The translations under genes and the position numbers were made by a program. From Acidobacteriota bacterium (GTDB lineage Bacteria > Acidobacteriota > Blastocatellia > Pyrinomonadales > Pyrinomonadaceae), in contig RFGC01000042.1 of assembly GCA_003697135.1 (NCBI GenBank), positions 1 to 64,000 on the forward strand: a stretch of 64,000 bases of DNA, read 5' to 3'. This document shows, piece after piece, positions 8,312-18,102 of the stretch. Position 1 is the stretch's first letter, and each line of letters begins with the position of its first letter. Below the pieces are notes generated by a model. The model did no database searches, had not been told where the DNA came from, and saw only the letters and a list, made by a program, of their open reading frames with translations.

Positions 8312-9709
8312 ATGAATCAAGAATCGGTAAAAACGAGAATCGAAAAAGATTCGATGGGAGAGATTGAAGTTCCATCGAACGTTTATTGGGGAGCGCAAAC
8401 TCAAAGGAGTTTACATCATTTCAATATCGGTTTTGATACGATGCCACGCGAGATGATTCGCGCTTTTGGGATTTTGAAAAAAGCGTGTGCAATCGTTAAT
8501 TGTGAGCTTGGGAAATTGCCGGAAGAAAAAATGCGCTTGATCGTGCAAGCGGCAGATGAGGTGATAGAAGGGAAGTTGGACGAGCAATTTCCGTTGAGAG
8601 TTTGGCAAACTGGCTCAGGCACGCAAACGAATATGAACGTTAACGAAGTTATATCGAATCGTGCCATAGAGCTTGCCGGTGGAGTTTTGGGAAGTAAAAA
8701 GCCAATTCATCCAAACGATGATGTGAACATGTCTCAATCTTCAAATGATACTTTCCCAACCGCAATGTATATCGCCGCCGCAGAACAGATGAATAAACTT
8801 ATACCTGTAATCGAAGAACTTGCCAACACGATAAACGCAAAAGCGAGAGAATTCTGGGATGTTGTCAAAATCGGAAGAACTCATCTTCAAGATGCAACAC
8901 CGCTAACGGTTGGGCAAGAGTTCAGCGGTTGGGCAAGTCTTTTGGAAAGAAACATAGATCGTTTGAAGATGGCTCTTGATGGCTTGTATGACCTGGCTAT
9001 TGGCGGAACAGCCGTTGGAACGGGGCTTAATTCGCATCCTGAATTTGCCGAAAGAGTTGCAAAGAAGATAGCAGAACTAACTGGGCTTCCTTTTCGGTCT
9101 CATCCTAACAAATTTGCCGCTCTGTCGGCTCATGATGAGTTGGTATTTGCTTCTGGAGCTTTGAGAACGCTGGCTTGTAGCTTGATGAAAATTGCAAACG
9201 ATATTCGCTGGCTTGCTTCGGGACCACGATGCGGTATAGGCGAACTCATATTGCCCGAAAACGAACCCGGTTCTTCGATTATGCCGGGCAAAGTTAACCC
9301 GACTCAGTGCGAAGCGATCACAATGGTTGCAGTGCAAGTCATGGGCAATGATGCCGCTATAGGTTTTGCTGGCTCGCAAGGAAATTTTGAGCTTAATGTT
9401 TTCAAGCCCGTGATGATTCATAACTTTTTGCATTCAGTCAGGCTTCTTCACGATTCCTGCCGTAGCTTCAACGAATTCTGCGTTTCCGGAATTCAACTAA
9501 ATCGCAAGCAAATTGAAAAATACGTCAACGAATCGTTGATGCTCGTTACGGCGTTAAATCCTCATATTGGATATGACAACGCAGCGAAAATAGCTAAAAA
9601 TGCTTATCAAAAAGGCATAACTTTACGTGAATCTGCTATCGAGCTTGGAATTCTTGATGGTGAAACTTTTGATAAATTAGTTAGACCTGAAGAAATGGTG
9701 CATCCATAG
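8312..9709 (+). CDS. fumC: Class II fumarate hydratase
   Basis: This cytoplasmic TCA-cycle enzyme interconverts fumarate and malate without an iron-sulfur cluster. The fumarase/aspartase signature [11 protein letters not shown] lies at about residue 320, [14 protein letters not shown] near 95, and [12 protein letters not shown] near 185. The open frame extends upstream to 8204 inside serA, but those 36 residues are unlike the family. ATG 8312 follows TTGGAG and gives 465 residues, the normal length. It is ended by the strong hairpin at 9744-9776 and is probably transcribed with or just after serA. Confidence 0.94.
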   Translation: MNQESVKTRIEKDSMGEIEVPSNVYWGAQTQRSLHHFNIGFDTMPREMIRAFGILKKACAIVNCELGKLPEEKMRLIVQAADEVIEGKLDEQFPLRVWQTGSGTQTNMNVNEVISNRAIELAGGVLGSKKPIHPNDDVNMSQSSNDTFPTAMYIAAAEQMNKLIPVIEELANTINAKAREFWDVVKIGRTHLQDATPLTVGQEFSGWASLLERNIDRLKMALDGLYDLAIGGTAVGTGLNSHPEFAERVAKKIAELTGLPFRSHPNKFAALSAHDELVFASGALRTLACSLMKIANDIRWLASGPRCGIGELILPENEPGSSIMPGKVNPTQCEAITMVAVQVMGNDAAIGFAGSQGNFELNVFKPVMIHNFLHSVRLLHDSCRSFNEFCVSGIQLNRKQIEKYVNESLMLVTALNPHIGYDNAAKIAKNAYQKGITLRESAIELGILDGETFDKLVRPEEMVHP

Positions 9710-9743
9710 CTGGAAAATGCTGTAAGGTAGATGGTTTCTAAAT

Positions 9744-9780
9744 GAGAAAGGAACGGCTAAAAACCGTTCCTTTCTCGCTT
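9744..9780. terminator. Bidirectional terminator between fumC and the S9 peptidase gene
   Basis: GAGAAAGGAACGG (9744-9756) and CCGTTCCTTTCTC (9764-9776) form a perfect 13-bp stem with a 7-base loop. A T-rich run follows on the plus strand. Position between convergent genes suggests it serves both. Confidence 0.88.
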
Positions 9781-9787
9781 TGTTTTA

Positions 9788-12148
9788 TTATGGAGTTTCT
9801 TTTGTTGCGGTAAAGCTAACTGGCGGTAGTCCTGCACCTTCAAAAGTTCCCGTCATTTTTCCCTTTTCATCAATGCTTCCTTCCATGCGGAATTCAAACG
9901 ATTGGCCCTGCATCTCTGTTTTAAGCACGGCAGAAAAACTCTTTCCACTTACTTTTCCGTTTTCTATAACGCCGCTTCCAAGTGCAGAAGTCATTTTTCC
10001 ATTGAAGGTTGCGCCTGTTTGCGTTATCTCAACCACAACGCCGAGAGTTTGTCCACCTGCGTTCAGTTCCATATTCCATTTTCCACTGATGTTGACTGCA
10101 GGTGCTTCGTTCATATCAGGCTTTTTCTCAATAGCAACGGTCTTAACATCAACGGTGATTTCCTTGAGTCTTTGCATCACTTCGGGCGAACCGCCTTGTT
10201 GATAACGCCCGCCGAGATATTTCGCCAAAAATTCTTCAGCGCGAGCAAACATAGCCATATTGTTAACAGGCCGCAGGAAACCGTGCCCTTCATCGGGCGC
10301 AAGAATATACTCAACCGGATAGCCTCTATCACGCAAAGCAACGACGATTTGATCGGCTTCTCGTTTTTTGACTCTCGGATCGTTTGCTCCATGCACTATA
10401 AGGAGCGGCGTTTTGATCTTTTCAACGTGAGTCAACGGTGATTGCCTTATCAATTGAGCCTTGCCTTCGGGAGTCGAAGGATCACCCATTCTCTCATGGA
10501 AAATAGTTCTTACAGCTTCCCAATAAGGCGGAATTGATTCGAGAAGAGTTATCAAATTTGAAGGAGCGACGATTGCAACTGCTGCTGCATAAAGATCAGG
10601 CGTGAACGTAACGCCTGCCAGTGTTGCATACCCACCGTAGCTTCCGCCCATTATGCCAACTCTTTTGGCATCGGCAATTCCTTGTTCAATCAGATATTTT
10701 ACGCCCCAAGTTATGTCATCTTGCATCAAGTCGCCCCATTGTTTGTTTCCTGCATTCAAAAACTTTTTGCCGTAGCCGGTCGAACCTCTGAAGTTCGGTT
10801 GCAAAACGGCATAGCCGCGATTTGCCAAAAATTGAGCAATGCTGTTGTAGCCCCAAACATCACGCGACCAAGGCCCACCGTGCGGAACTACCACCAACGG
10901 CAACCTTTTAGGCTCGACACCTTTTGGCAGTGTCAGATATGCCGGAATTTCAAGCCCATCAGAAGACTTGTAGCGAATAACCTTCATCGGCGCTAAAGCT
11001 TCGCGCGGCAGTCGCTCACGAATTTTGTAAAGTGTTGTAACAGATTTCTTTTGTCTATCAAAAAGCGCAGTTATTCCCGGTTCAGTGTCACTGAAGGCAT
11101 TTACTATCCAGATATTTTCATCTTTCGTGCTTGAAACGAAGGAAATTTCCTTGTCTTCACCAAAGTTCTTTTTGAGAAACTTGTAGTCATTTTCATAGTT
11201 TTTGTCCTTGAAGTAAACTCTGGGTTTGTCATCCAAGTAGGTTGTCGAAATTATCTCTTTTGTTTTTTCTGAAATGAGAATTCCACTTAAATCAACCTTA
11301 CCGAGCGGGTCTCTTTCGACAACTTCTTCTTTACCGGTCTCTGGATCGAATAAAACTAGCCCGATGAGATCAACATTATCGCCTTTGTTGGTTTGAAAAT
11401 AAATTCTTTTGTCGTCTTTGTGAAAGGCAATCGGGTTGCAAGTTTCAAAGACGTTGCAGGAATAAACCTTCCTCATTTTGCCGTCCGTGCCGATATAAAG
11501 AAACTCGGTTGTGCCTTTTTCGTCTATTCTGGTCGCACCTCGCAATTTGTCTTTGTTGTCGAAAAAGTAGCCTGTGATTCGATCTTTGTTTTCGTAGATT
11601 AAAGTTTTCTCGCCGGTTGAGATTTTAACTTTGTAAAGATCGTGCCATGCCGGATCGCGCAAATTTAAGCCAACATAGATTGCATCAGGTTCTGTTTCGG
11701 GTAGATTGTAAATAATTGCTCTTGCCTTTTGTGCTTCGGTGATATTTCTGGCTACAGGAATCTTGCCTTCAGAAGCCTCTGCGGGATTGACTGCATACAC
11801 ATTGAAATTCTCGTCGCCATCGTTATCTCGGACGAAAAGAATGTATTTGCCATCTCGACTCCAAAAATAATTCGTAATCGGGCGCTTTGTTTCAGCAGTC
11901 ACAACACGGGCTTTCTCAAAGGGTTCATTGATACCTTTGACCCAAATGTTTCTTACATCTTTGTAGGGTTTGATAAAGGAAATGTATTTTCCATCAGGCG
12001 AGATTTGGGCACTTGCGATTTCCGGGTTTCCAAAGAAAATTTCTCTATCAATCAAAGGCGGTAGCTGAGCTGTGGCTTCCGCTTTGAAAAACGTCAAAAA
12101 TAGCGAAAATAAAAGAATCGTAGCAAACTTTTTCACCATAGTTTTCAC
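9788..12148 (-). CDS. Exported S9 family prolyl oligopeptidase-like peptidase with extra C-terminal beta domain
   Basis: This 786-residue serine peptidase is predicted to act outside the cytoplasm, since it begins with a signal peptide (KKFATILLFSLFLTFF...ATAQ). Residues ~30-390 look like a beta-propeller with repeats such as ISPDGKYISFI and WSRDGKYILFV. Residues ~395-665 are the alpha/beta-hydrolase domain with nucleophile Ser503 in GGSYGGY, Asp in ANDPRV and His in DEGHGF. Beyond the usual family end, residues ~675-786 add a Gly-rich beta domain (NISGKWNMEL, GSGVIENGKVSG, GTFEGAGLPPVSF). The domain order suggests peptide scavenging with a separate binding module. An alternative ATG lies three codons downstream. 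Confidence 0.9.
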   Translation of the reverse strand: MKTMVKKFATILLFSLFLTFFKAEATAQLPPLIDREIFFGNPEIASAQISPDGKYISFIKPYKDVRNIWVKGINEPFEKARVVTAETKRPITNYFWSRDGKYILFVRDNDGDENFNVYAVNPAEASEGKIPVARNITEAQKARAIIYNLPETEPDAIYVGLNLRDPAWHDLYKVKISTGEKTLIYENKDRITGYFFDNKDKLRGATRIDEKGTTEFLYIGTDGKMRKVYSCNVFETCNPIAFHKDDKRIYFQTNKGDNVDLIGLVLFDPETGKEEVVERDPLGKVDLSGILISEKTKEIISTTYLDDKPRVYFKDKNYENDYKFLKKNFGEDKEISFVSSTKDENIWIVNAFSDTEPGITALFDRQKKSVTTLYKIRERLPREALAPMKVIRYKSSDGLEIPAYLTLPKGVEPKRLPLVVVPHGGPWSRDVWGYNSIAQFLANRGYAVLQPNFRGSTGYGKKFLNAGNKQWGDLMQDDITWGVKYLIEQGIADAKRVGIMGGSYGGYATLAGVTFTPDLYAAAVAIVAPSNLITLLESIPPYWEAVRTIFHERMGDPSTPEGKAQLIRQSPLTHVEKIKTPLLIVHGANDPRVKKREADQIVVALRDRGYPVEYILAPDEGHGFLRPVNNMAMFARAEEFLAKYLGGRYQQGGSPEVMQRLKEITVDVKTVAIEKKPDMNEAPAVNISGKWNMELNAGGQTLGVVVEITQTGATFNGKMTSALGSGVIENGKVSGKSFSAVLKTEMQGQSFEFRMEGSIDEKGKMTGTFEGAGLPPVSFTATKETP

Positions 12149-12196
12149 CTCGTTTATTAGATTTTTTGCAGGTTCGTTCTCTTGATACGATAAGAC

Positions 12197-12652
12197 TCAA
12201 AAGTAAGTTTCAGGAAAAATCCACCGTTTTTGTTTGAATTTTTCCTCAGTAAAAAAATTCTTGAAGAGTTTTATTTGAGGCTTATCCGCTTGTAAGATTA
12301 CTCCGATAGCATCGTAGCGAAAAGGTGGGTTTTGAAGATAGAAGATTCTTCTATAAACTCTTGCGGTTCTAATTATCTGCCGTTGTTTTCTGAGATCAAC
12401 AGCGGAAAGTGGCGAAGCGAAGCTATCAGAAGACCGTGTTTTGACTTCGATAAAGCAGAGAGTGTTTTCATCATAAGCCACAATGTCAATCTCGCCCGTA
12501 ATTTCTGCGCCTCTACGGTTTCTGCCTATCGGAGCTTTGAAATTTGTGCAAACTATTCTGTAACCTTTTGCTTGCAAATACTTATAGGCTATCTCTTCGC
12601 CAATCTTGCCTATGTTGATTTCGGTTTTGAGACTGAGAAACTCTTGGCTCAT
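12197..12652 (-). CDS. yraN: YraN / UPF0102 family endonuclease-like protein
   Basis: This 151-residue protein has the UPF0102 pattern: GKIGEEIAYKYLQAKGYRIV (near residue 15), GEIDIVAYDENTLCFIEVKTR (near 54-74, with the E...D...ExK nuclease-like residues), then FASPLSAVDLRKQRQIIRTARVY. Its function is not settled; the fold is nuclease-like and similar to Holliday-junction resolvases. A basic, Arg-rich insertion (IGRNRRGAEITG) sits before the catalytic core. It is divergent from the haem-binding gene at 12691. Confidence 0.88.
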   Translation of the reverse strand: MSQEFLSLKTEINIGKIGEEIAYKYLQAKGYRIVCTNFKAPIGRNRRGAEITGEIDIVAYDENTLCFIEVKTRSSDSFASPLSAVDLRKQRQIIRTARVYRRIFYLQNPPFRYDAIGVILQADKPQIKLFKNFFTEEKFKQKRWIFPETYF

Positions 12653-12690
12653 TTTGTAAACAACGACTCAGATATAAGATAATCAAAATC

Positions 12691-13155
12691 GTGAAAGGAA
12701 GTCTAAAACTTGTGGTGATAGTTCTGTTTTTGGTATTTGCAACTTTGCAGGTTTTCCGTCCTGATTTTACTAATCCGCCGGTTGTTGAATCGAAAACGCT
12801 TGAAAGCGAATTAAACGTTCCCGAAGAAATAGCCTCAATTTTGGAAAGGTCTTGTAGAGATTGCCACACAAACAGAACTGTTTATCCGTGGTATGCGAAT
12901 ATCCAGCCAGTTGGATGGTATTTGATGAATCATATTCGAGAAGGCAGGCGAGAGTTGAATTTCTCAGAATGGGGCAGTTTCTCTAATCAGAAAAAAAGGC
13001 GCAAACTTAGGGAAATCTGCGAACAAGTTGAATCAAGAGAAATGCCTCTACCTTCGTATTTGCTTATTCATCGTGAAGCTGTGCTTTCCGATGAAGATAT
13101 AAAACTTTTATGCCAATGGACTGAAACAGAGATTGAAAAAATCCCTGAGGAGTAA
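12691..13155 (+). CDS. Membrane-anchored haem-binding-domain protein (CxxCH)
   Basis: This 154-residue protein starts at a GTG and has one N-terminal hydrophobic anchor (LVVIVLFLVFATLQVF). After it comes CRDCH near residue 55, a c-type haem attachment motif, in the setting IASILERSCRDCHTNRTVYPWYANIQPVGW. That context is typical of the short haem-binding domain family (PF14376-like). The following segment carries the usual HIREGRRELNFSEW and a late LCQWTE helix. It probably faces the periplasm as a small cytochrome-like protein. The guanine deaminase gene starts 34 bp later on the same strand; no functional link is apparent. Confidence 0.8.
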   Translation: MKGSLKLVVIVLFLVFATLQVFRPDFTNPPVVESKTLESELNVPEEIASILERSCRDCHTNRTVYPWYANIQPVGWYLMNHIREGRRELNFSEWGSFSNQKKRRKLREICEQVESREMPLPSYLLIHREAVLSDEDIKLLCQWTETEIEKIPEE

Positions 13156-13189
13156 TTTTCGAGTTTCGTTTGAATTTTGATTTAGGCTT

Positions 13190-13684
13190 ATGTCTGATAA
13201 ACGAGAAATTGCGTCTTTTGATGAAAGTTTCATGCTCCACGCCATAGAGCTTGCAAAAAGGGGAGTTGCCTCGAATGCTGGAGGACCTTTTGGTGCTGTC
13301 ATAGTTAGAGATGGCGAGATCGTGGGTGAAGGATGGAATCAAGTAACATCAACGAACGATCCAACTGCACATGCCGAAATCGTGGCTATCAGAGATGCTT
13401 GCAGAAGATTGGGCAGGTTTCATCTCGATGATTGCGTTATTTATACTTCCTGCGAGCCTTGCCCGATGTGTTTAGGAGCGATTTATTGGGCAAGACTAAA
13501 AAAAATCTTCTACGCTTGCGACAGAAAAGATGCGGCAAATATAGGCTTTAGTGATGATCTGATTTACAAAGAGATAAACATTTCGCCACAAGATAGGCTA
13601 ATCCCAGCCGTAAATTTCCTGCGTGAAAAGGGATTAGAAGCTTTTCAAGCATGGGCAGAAAAGCAAGACAAAGTGCCTTACTGA
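13190..13684 (+). CDS. guaD: Guanine deaminase (CDA-fold)
   Basis: This 164-residue zinc enzyme converts guanine to xanthine in purine salvage and nitrogen recovery. The zinc motifs are HAEIVAIRDA (near residue 63) and PCPMCLGAIYWA (near 92). GGPFGAVIVRDG near residue 30, TSTNDPTAHAE and the C-terminal AANIGFSDDLIYKEI and FQAWAEK match the Bacillus GuaD subgroup rather than tRNA adenosine deaminase. Its length fits that subgroup. Confidence 0.88.
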   Translation: MSDKREIASFDESFMLHAIELAKRGVASNAGGPFGAVIVRDGEIVGEGWNQVTSTNDPTAHAEIVAIRDACRRLGRFHLDDCVIYTSCEPCPMCLGAIYWARLKKIFYACDRKDAANIGFSDDLIYKEINISPQDRLIPAVNFLREKGLEAFQAWAEKQDKVPY

Positions 13685-13730
13685 AAAGCTGAAATCTTTA
13701 TCTTTGAAAAGCCTGTTGAATCTTGAAACT

Positions 13731-15644
13731 TCAAGTTTCACCCTTTGCAGGTTCGGCTTTCGGATTTGCTTTTAGTCTTTCTTTGAATTCATCAAGCACT
13801 TCAAAAACTTGCAGTGCATATTTCACATTTCCGAAAGGCGCTGAGACTTGCACGCCTTGAATCAGATCGCGAATTTCTAGCAAACACTCACGCGCAATTT
13901 TCAAACCTTCTTCCCGTGCCGCTTCTTTCGATATGTCAGATGCTTTTCTCATCCTTTCCAGTATCTCGGGAGTTACGTTTACGCCGGGAACTTCATTGTG
14001 CATGAATTCAGCGTTTCTATAGCTTACCAAGGGGAAAATGCCTGCGACTATGGGTATTCTGCAATGTTCGATTCTTTTCAAAAAATCACGCAGTTGTTTT
14101 GTGTCGTAAACAGGTTGCGTTATTGCGTATTCTGCGCCTGCTTCAACTTTCCATTCAAAACGTCGAATCTCTTCGTCTATGTTAATCGCTCCGGGATTGA
14201 CTCCAACGCCGATGGAAAAGCGGGTAGGCTTACCTATCGGATTGTTTCCTAAATCCAAGCCGTGATTGAGTTTGTTAACCATGTTCGTCAAGCCTATTGA
14301 ATCTATGTCAAACACTGCCGTTGCATCGGGGTAAGGTCCCATTTTTGGCGGATCGCCGGTTATTATCAAAAGATTGTTTACGCCAAGAGCCGCTGCGCCG
14401 AGTAAATCGGACATCATGCCTAGAAGGTTTCTATCGCGACAGCAATAATGCAAAATTGCTTCGATTCCGACTTTCTGCTGAACCAGAACGGCTGTTGCAA
14501 GTGCGCTCATTCTGGTTTGAGCGCGAGGCCCATCGGGAATGTTAACCGCATCAACGCCTGCATCAACTAAAAGCCTTATTGCATCGAGCGTTTTGCTTGC
14601 ATCAATTCCTTTTGGTGGTAATACTTCAACTGAAGTAACGAATTCGCCAAGAGCTATTTTCCTAGCCCAATTTGACCGTTCTTCAGGAGGCACAACTTGA
14701 ACATCGGGTGGAGTCAAGTCTTCCACTCTAACGGTTTCTTCGCGTTTTACGTAGAATTTCTGGGTGCGCGGGCTTAATGCTCGGACTACGTCGCAAATCA
14801 TCTTTATATGCTTCGGAGTTGTGCCACAACAGCCACCTATAAACGACGCACCTGCTTGGATAAATCTTTTTGCGAATTTTGACATGTATTCGGGCGAGCA
14901 CATATAAAACTGCCTGCCTTGAATATCACGAGGCAGACCAGCGTTTGGTTGAGCCGATAGTTTCTTGTCGGTTACCGGACGCATTTTCTCTATTGCGCTC
15001 AAAATGTGGGTTGGGCCAACTCCGCAATTTAAGCCGATTACGTCAGCGCCATATTCTTCAAGTCGCCTTGCTATCATTTCTGCGTCCGCTCCGAAAACGG
15101 TTTTGCCATCGGTTTGAATTGTCATTTGAGCAACTATCGGCAGATCACATACTTCTTTGACGGCTCTTATTGCTTGTTTTATCTCGCTCAAATCCGAGAA
15201 AGTTTCGATTACGAATAGGTCAACTCCGCCTTCCAGCAAAGCCTCGACTTGCTCTTTGAACATATCTTTGGCTTCGTCAAACGAAGTTGGGCCGTAAGGT
15301 TCTATTCTCAAGCCGAGCGGGCCGATTGCGCCTGCAACGTAAACTTTGTCGCCTGCCGCTTTTCTTGCTATACGCGCCGCCGCAATGTTGATTTCACGCA
15401 GTTTATTTTCGAGGCTGAAAAGCTGGAGTTTGTGTCTAGTAGCGCCGTAAGTATTGGTTTCAATGATTTCAGCTCCTGCTTTGACATACTCTTGATGCAC
15501 TTCAAGAACAAGCTCAGGAGCGCTTAAACAAAGCTCATCAAAGTTTCGGTTTATGTAAACGCCTTTTTCGTAAAGCCTTGTGCCGATGGCACCGTCAAAA
15601 ACGTGAATACCGTCTTCTTCCAAAAGTTCTCTGAAAGGTTTCAT
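13731..15644 (-). CDS. Bifunctional homocysteine S-methyltransferase / methylenetetrahydrofolate reductase
   Basis: This 637-residue protein fuses two steps of methyl-group metabolism, as in Bacillus YitJ. Residues 1-~290 are the homocysteine methyltransferase barrel: DGAIGTRLYEKG, ETNTYGATR, GLNCGVGP and the zinc-binding GGCCGTTPKHI with two Cys near 272-273. Residues ~325-620 are the MTHFR barrel: VEVLPPKGIDAS, LHYCCRDRN, ITGDPPKMG, GVGVNPGA and EYAITQPVYD. It would make 5-methyl-THF and use a methyl donor to form methionine. No SAM-riboswitch pattern was found in the 230 bp upstream. Confidence 0.92.
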   Translation of the reverse strand: MKPFRELLEEDGIHVFDGAIGTRLYEKGVYINRNFDELCLSAPELVLEVHQEYVKAGAEIIETNTYGATRHKLQLFSLENKLREINIAAARIARKAAGDKVYVAGAIGPLGLRIEPYGPTSFDEAKDMFKEQVEALLEGGVDLFVIETFSDLSEIKQAIRAVKEVCDLPIVAQMTIQTDGKTVFGADAEMIARRLEEYGADVIGLNCGVGPTHILSAIEKMRPVTDKKLSAQPNAGLPRDIQGRQFYMCSPEYMSKFAKRFIQAGASFIGGCCGTTPKHIKMICDVVRALSPRTQKFYVKREETVRVEDLTPPDVQVVPPEERSNWARKIALGEFVTSVEVLPPKGIDASKTLDAIRLLVDAGVDAVNIPDGPRAQTRMSALATAVLVQQKVGIEAILHYCCRDRNLLGMMSDLLGAAALGVNNLLIITGDPPKMGPYPDATAVFDIDSIGLTNMVNKLNHGLDLGNNPIGKPTRFSIGVGVNPGAINIDEEIRRFEWKVEAGAEYAITQPVYDTKQLRDFLKRIEHCRIPIVAGIFPLVSYRNAEFMHNEVPGVNVTPEILERMRKASDISKEAAREEGLKIARECLLEIRDLIQGVQVSAPFGNVKYALQVFEVLDEFKERLKANPKAEPAKGET

Positions 15645-15875
15645 CTTTTGCTTGAATAAAAAATTAGTCTGTCTTTAGTTTCTAATGATAGCAAAAAGAC
15701 GGCAGAAAGTAATCACAAAACTGCTTTTGAAAATAGGCTTTTCTCGACAAAAGGCAAGTGAATTTTTGCCGGTATCAAGAGTAAGGCTAGAACTATTTAG
15801 GTTTTGTGCGTTAGAATGATTCGTTTGATAGCTTTCGGGCAGGATTTGTGATTTAAGACCAATTTTGATGGAAAG

Positions 15876-16277
15876 ATGCAAAAAGATTTTTCAGAGTTAA
15901 TCCGTTTAGCAACTCGTGCAAGAGAATATGCGCATTCATCTTTTTCAGGTTTCAAAGTTGGGGCGGCTATCTTGACGAAAAAAGGGAAGACTTACACGGG
16001 CTGTAACATTGAATCGGCTAGCTACGGTTTGACCGTGTGCGCAGAAAGAGTTGCCATTTGGAAGGCAATTTCCGAAGGCGAAAGAGATTTTTCAGCGATT
16101 GCCGTCGTAGCCGATACAAACGAGTTGACACCACCTTGCGGAGCTTGCAGGCAGATAATTTGGGAATTCTGCGGTGATATTGTAGTTGTTTTAGCGAATT
16201 TACAAGGGAAAACAAAAGTTTTCAAAATGTCGAAACTCCTGCCAAATCCTTTCGACTCAAAATTTCTAAATTCGTAG
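15876..16277 (+). CDS. cdd: Cytidine deaminase
   Basis: This 133-residue homotetrameric-type enzyme deaminates cytidine and deoxycytidine to uridines in pyrimidine salvage. The zinc site is CAERVAIWKA (Cys ligand near residue 53, catalytic Glu two residues later) with PPCGACRQIIWEF near 88. FKVGAAILTKKGKTYTGCNIESASYG is typical of the family. ATG 15876 follows a short GGAAAG. It is convergent with dnaJ; no clear terminator was seen in the 46-bp gap. Confidence 0.92.
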   Translation: MQKDFSELIRLATRAREYAHSSFSGFKVGAAILTKKGKTYTGCNIESASYGLTVCAERVAIWKAISEGERDFSAIAVVADTNELTPPCGACRQIIWEFCGDIVVVLANLQGKTKVFKMSKLLPNPFDSKFLNS

Positions 16278-16323
16278 TTTTCAATAATCGCCGATTTTAG
16301 ATTTTGGGCATTAAGACAAAAAG

Positions 16324-17442
16324 CTATTTTCCGAAGATATTGCGTATCTTTTTGGTAAATGAAGATTCTTCTTGACTTTCTATTTCTGCCAATCGCTCAA
16401 ATAGCTGTCTTTGTTCTTTCGTGAGATTTTTAGGAGTTACTAAAGTAACTCCCACGAAGAGATCGCCTCTTCCTTTTCCGCCGAGAATCGGCATTCCTTT
16501 GTTTTCTATGCGGAAAATTGTTCCGGTTTGAGTGCCTGCAGGAATTTTCAAGGTTGCCTCTCCGTCTAAAGTCTCGATTTTCAATTCTGCTCCAAGGGCG
16601 GCTTGGGCAAATGAGATGGGAATTGAAACATAGAGATCGCTACCTTGTCGTTTGAAGGTCTCATGTTCAGCAACATGAATGACCACGAAGAGGTCACCCG
16701 GAGCGCCGCCGTATTTTCCTGCTTCACCTTCTCCAGCAATTCTTATCCGTGAGCCAGTATCAACGCCTGCTGGGATTTTAACGTGCAGAGTTTTTTCTTT
16801 CTCGATTTGGCCTGTTCCTCTGCATGACTTGCAGGGAGTTCTTATGAATTGTCCGGTTCCTCTGCAATTCATGCAAGTTCTGCTGACGGAAAAGAATCCT
16901 TGCCTGTAAGTTACTTGTCCTGTTCCTCTGCATGTTATGCAGGTTTCGGGCCTAGTGCCTTTTTCCGTGCCGATACCACCGCATTCTTCGCATGTTTCTA
17001 AGCGTGGTATTTTGATTTTCTTTTCTACACCGGCGAATGCTTCCTCTAGCGAAATTTCTAAATCGTAACGAAGATCGGCTCCTCGTTGAGGATTTCTAGC
17101 GCTTCTGGAGCGTCTTCTGTGGCTACTCCCAAAGGGATCGCTATCGAAAAAGCTAAAGAGAATATCTTCGAGATCATTGAGCGGAATGTCGCTAAATCCG
17201 CCACCGAATCCCTGTCCGCCTATTCCTTCTGCATGTCCAAATCGGTCATAATAGGCTCTTTTTTCCGGGTTAGATAGCACCGAATAAGCTTCTTGAATTT
17301 CTTTGAACTTTTCTTCTGCTTCCTTATTGCCGGGATTTTTGTCGGGGTGATATTTAATAGCCAATTTTCTGTATGCGCTCTTTATCTCGCTATCGGTTGC
17401 GTTTCGTGAGACCCCTAAAATCTCGTAATAGTCTCGTTTCAT
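16324..17442 (-). CDS. dnaJ: Chaperone DnaJ (type I Hsp40)
   Basis: This 372-residue co-chaperone stimulates DnaK ATPase and delivers unfolded clients. The J domain (1-70) has HPD at 32-34. A Gly/Phe-rich linker follows ([13 protein letters not shown]). The zinc-finger region (~140-215) holds four CxxCxGxG repeats: [24 protein letters not shown] and CKSCRGTG. The C-terminal substrate-binding domains run to about 345. All four zinc motifs are intact. dnaK and grpE are not adjacent. Confidence 0.95.
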   Translation of the reverse strand: MKRDYYEILGVSRNATDSEIKSAYRKLAIKYHPDKNPGNKEAEEKFKEIQEAYSVLSNPEKRAYYDRFGHAEGIGGQGFGGGFSDIPLNDLEDILFSFFDSDPFGSSHRRRSRSARNPQRGADLRYDLEISLEEAFAGVEKKIKIPRLETCEECGGIGTEKGTRPETCITCRGTGQVTYRQGFFSVSRTCMNCRGTGQFIRTPCKSCRGTGQIEKEKTLHVKIPAGVDTGSRIRIAGEGEAGKYGGAPGDLFVVIHVAEHETFKRQGSDLYVSIPISFAQAALGAELKIETLDGEATLKIPAGTQTGTIFRIENKGMPILGGKGRGDLFVGVTLVTPKNLTKEQRQLFERLAEIESQEESSFTKKIRNIFGK

Positions 17443-17656
17443 AGGGCATTTAGGCTTTTTCGTTATTTTTCAGCAAGTTTCTATTTTGCGACAATGCAAG
17501 CGCATCTTCAAGCAAGGTGACCTTGGAAAATTGGCAGATTAGTTAGAGCTTGAATTTCTGCGAAATCTTGCTTGATGCCTAAATTTTGCTTTGGGAAGTG
17601 TTGATTTTTCTTTTCAAATATGCTTGATTTATGATTTACACCGCTCAAGCTTTGCT

Positions 17657-18022
17657 ATGCAGGAAAAACGATTCAGGGAGAGATATGCGATTGTCTTTCC
17701 TGTTGAAGTTAGGTGGAAAGACGAAGATGATAGAGAAGTAATCGAGAAAGGGCAAACCGAACATATTGGTCGCACTGGGGTTTTAGTTCACTTGAACCGC
17801 AGACTTCCAGAAGTCGGTAGTGAAGTTGGGCTGACTGTTTTTGAAGATATGGATAAGCTGGTAGAAGTCAAAGCCCAAGTTTTAAGACTTGAGAGAAATG
17901 CTGCTCATCCGCAGTGCATGTTGCTACTAACGGAAGAGACAGAAGAATGGGAACAAAAGGTTTGGCGACGTGCCGCTGAATTGGCTTCTCTAGCTGAAGA
18001 AGGCTTGGAAGAAGATTGGTAA
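17657..18022 (+). CDS. PilZ-like domain protein
   Basis: This 121-residue cytoplasmic protein has a PilZ-like layout: an N-terminal basic RFRERYAIVFPVEVRW, then a conserved turn (EHIGRTGVLVHLNRRLPEVGSEVGLTV) and a beta-strand VKAQVLRLER. PilZ domains bind cyclic di-GMP. The start residues RFRxR resemble the RxxxR half of the site, but the D/NxSxxG half appears as HIGRTG, so c-di-GMP binding is not assured. The open frame extends upstream to a TTG at 17591; ATG 17657 is preferred because the extra 22 residues look unrelated. It could act with the GGDEF-EAL protein or type IV pili encoded further along. Confidence 0.6.
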   Translation: MQEKRFRERYAIVFPVEVRWKDEDDREVIEKGQTEHIGRTGVLVHLNRRLPEVGSEVGLTVFEDMDKLVEVKAQVLRLERNAAHPQCMLLLTEETEEWEQKVWRRAAELASLAEEGLEEDW

Positions 18023-18102
18023 GTTGAAACTTGCAGATTCAATCATTTTGAAAGCAGCAGAAAGAAGGGAAATTTATTCGATTCCCGCAGTTCATCTTTT
18101 AA

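Noticed and set aside
9780-10202. Plus-strand open frame inside the S9 peptidase region
   Set aside because: It is the reverse strand of a clearly coding gene with intact catalytic motifs.
13724-13740. Short palindrome TGAAACTT...AAGTTTCA at the end of the MTHFR gene
   Set aside because: Only one base separates the arms, so no stable hairpin loop can form; it may be chance in AT-rich sequence.
15645-15875. SAM riboswitch upstream of the methionine gene
   Set aside because: I compared the minus-strand leader with the SAM-I pattern; only a short CTTGAT-like stretch fits, without the conserved core.
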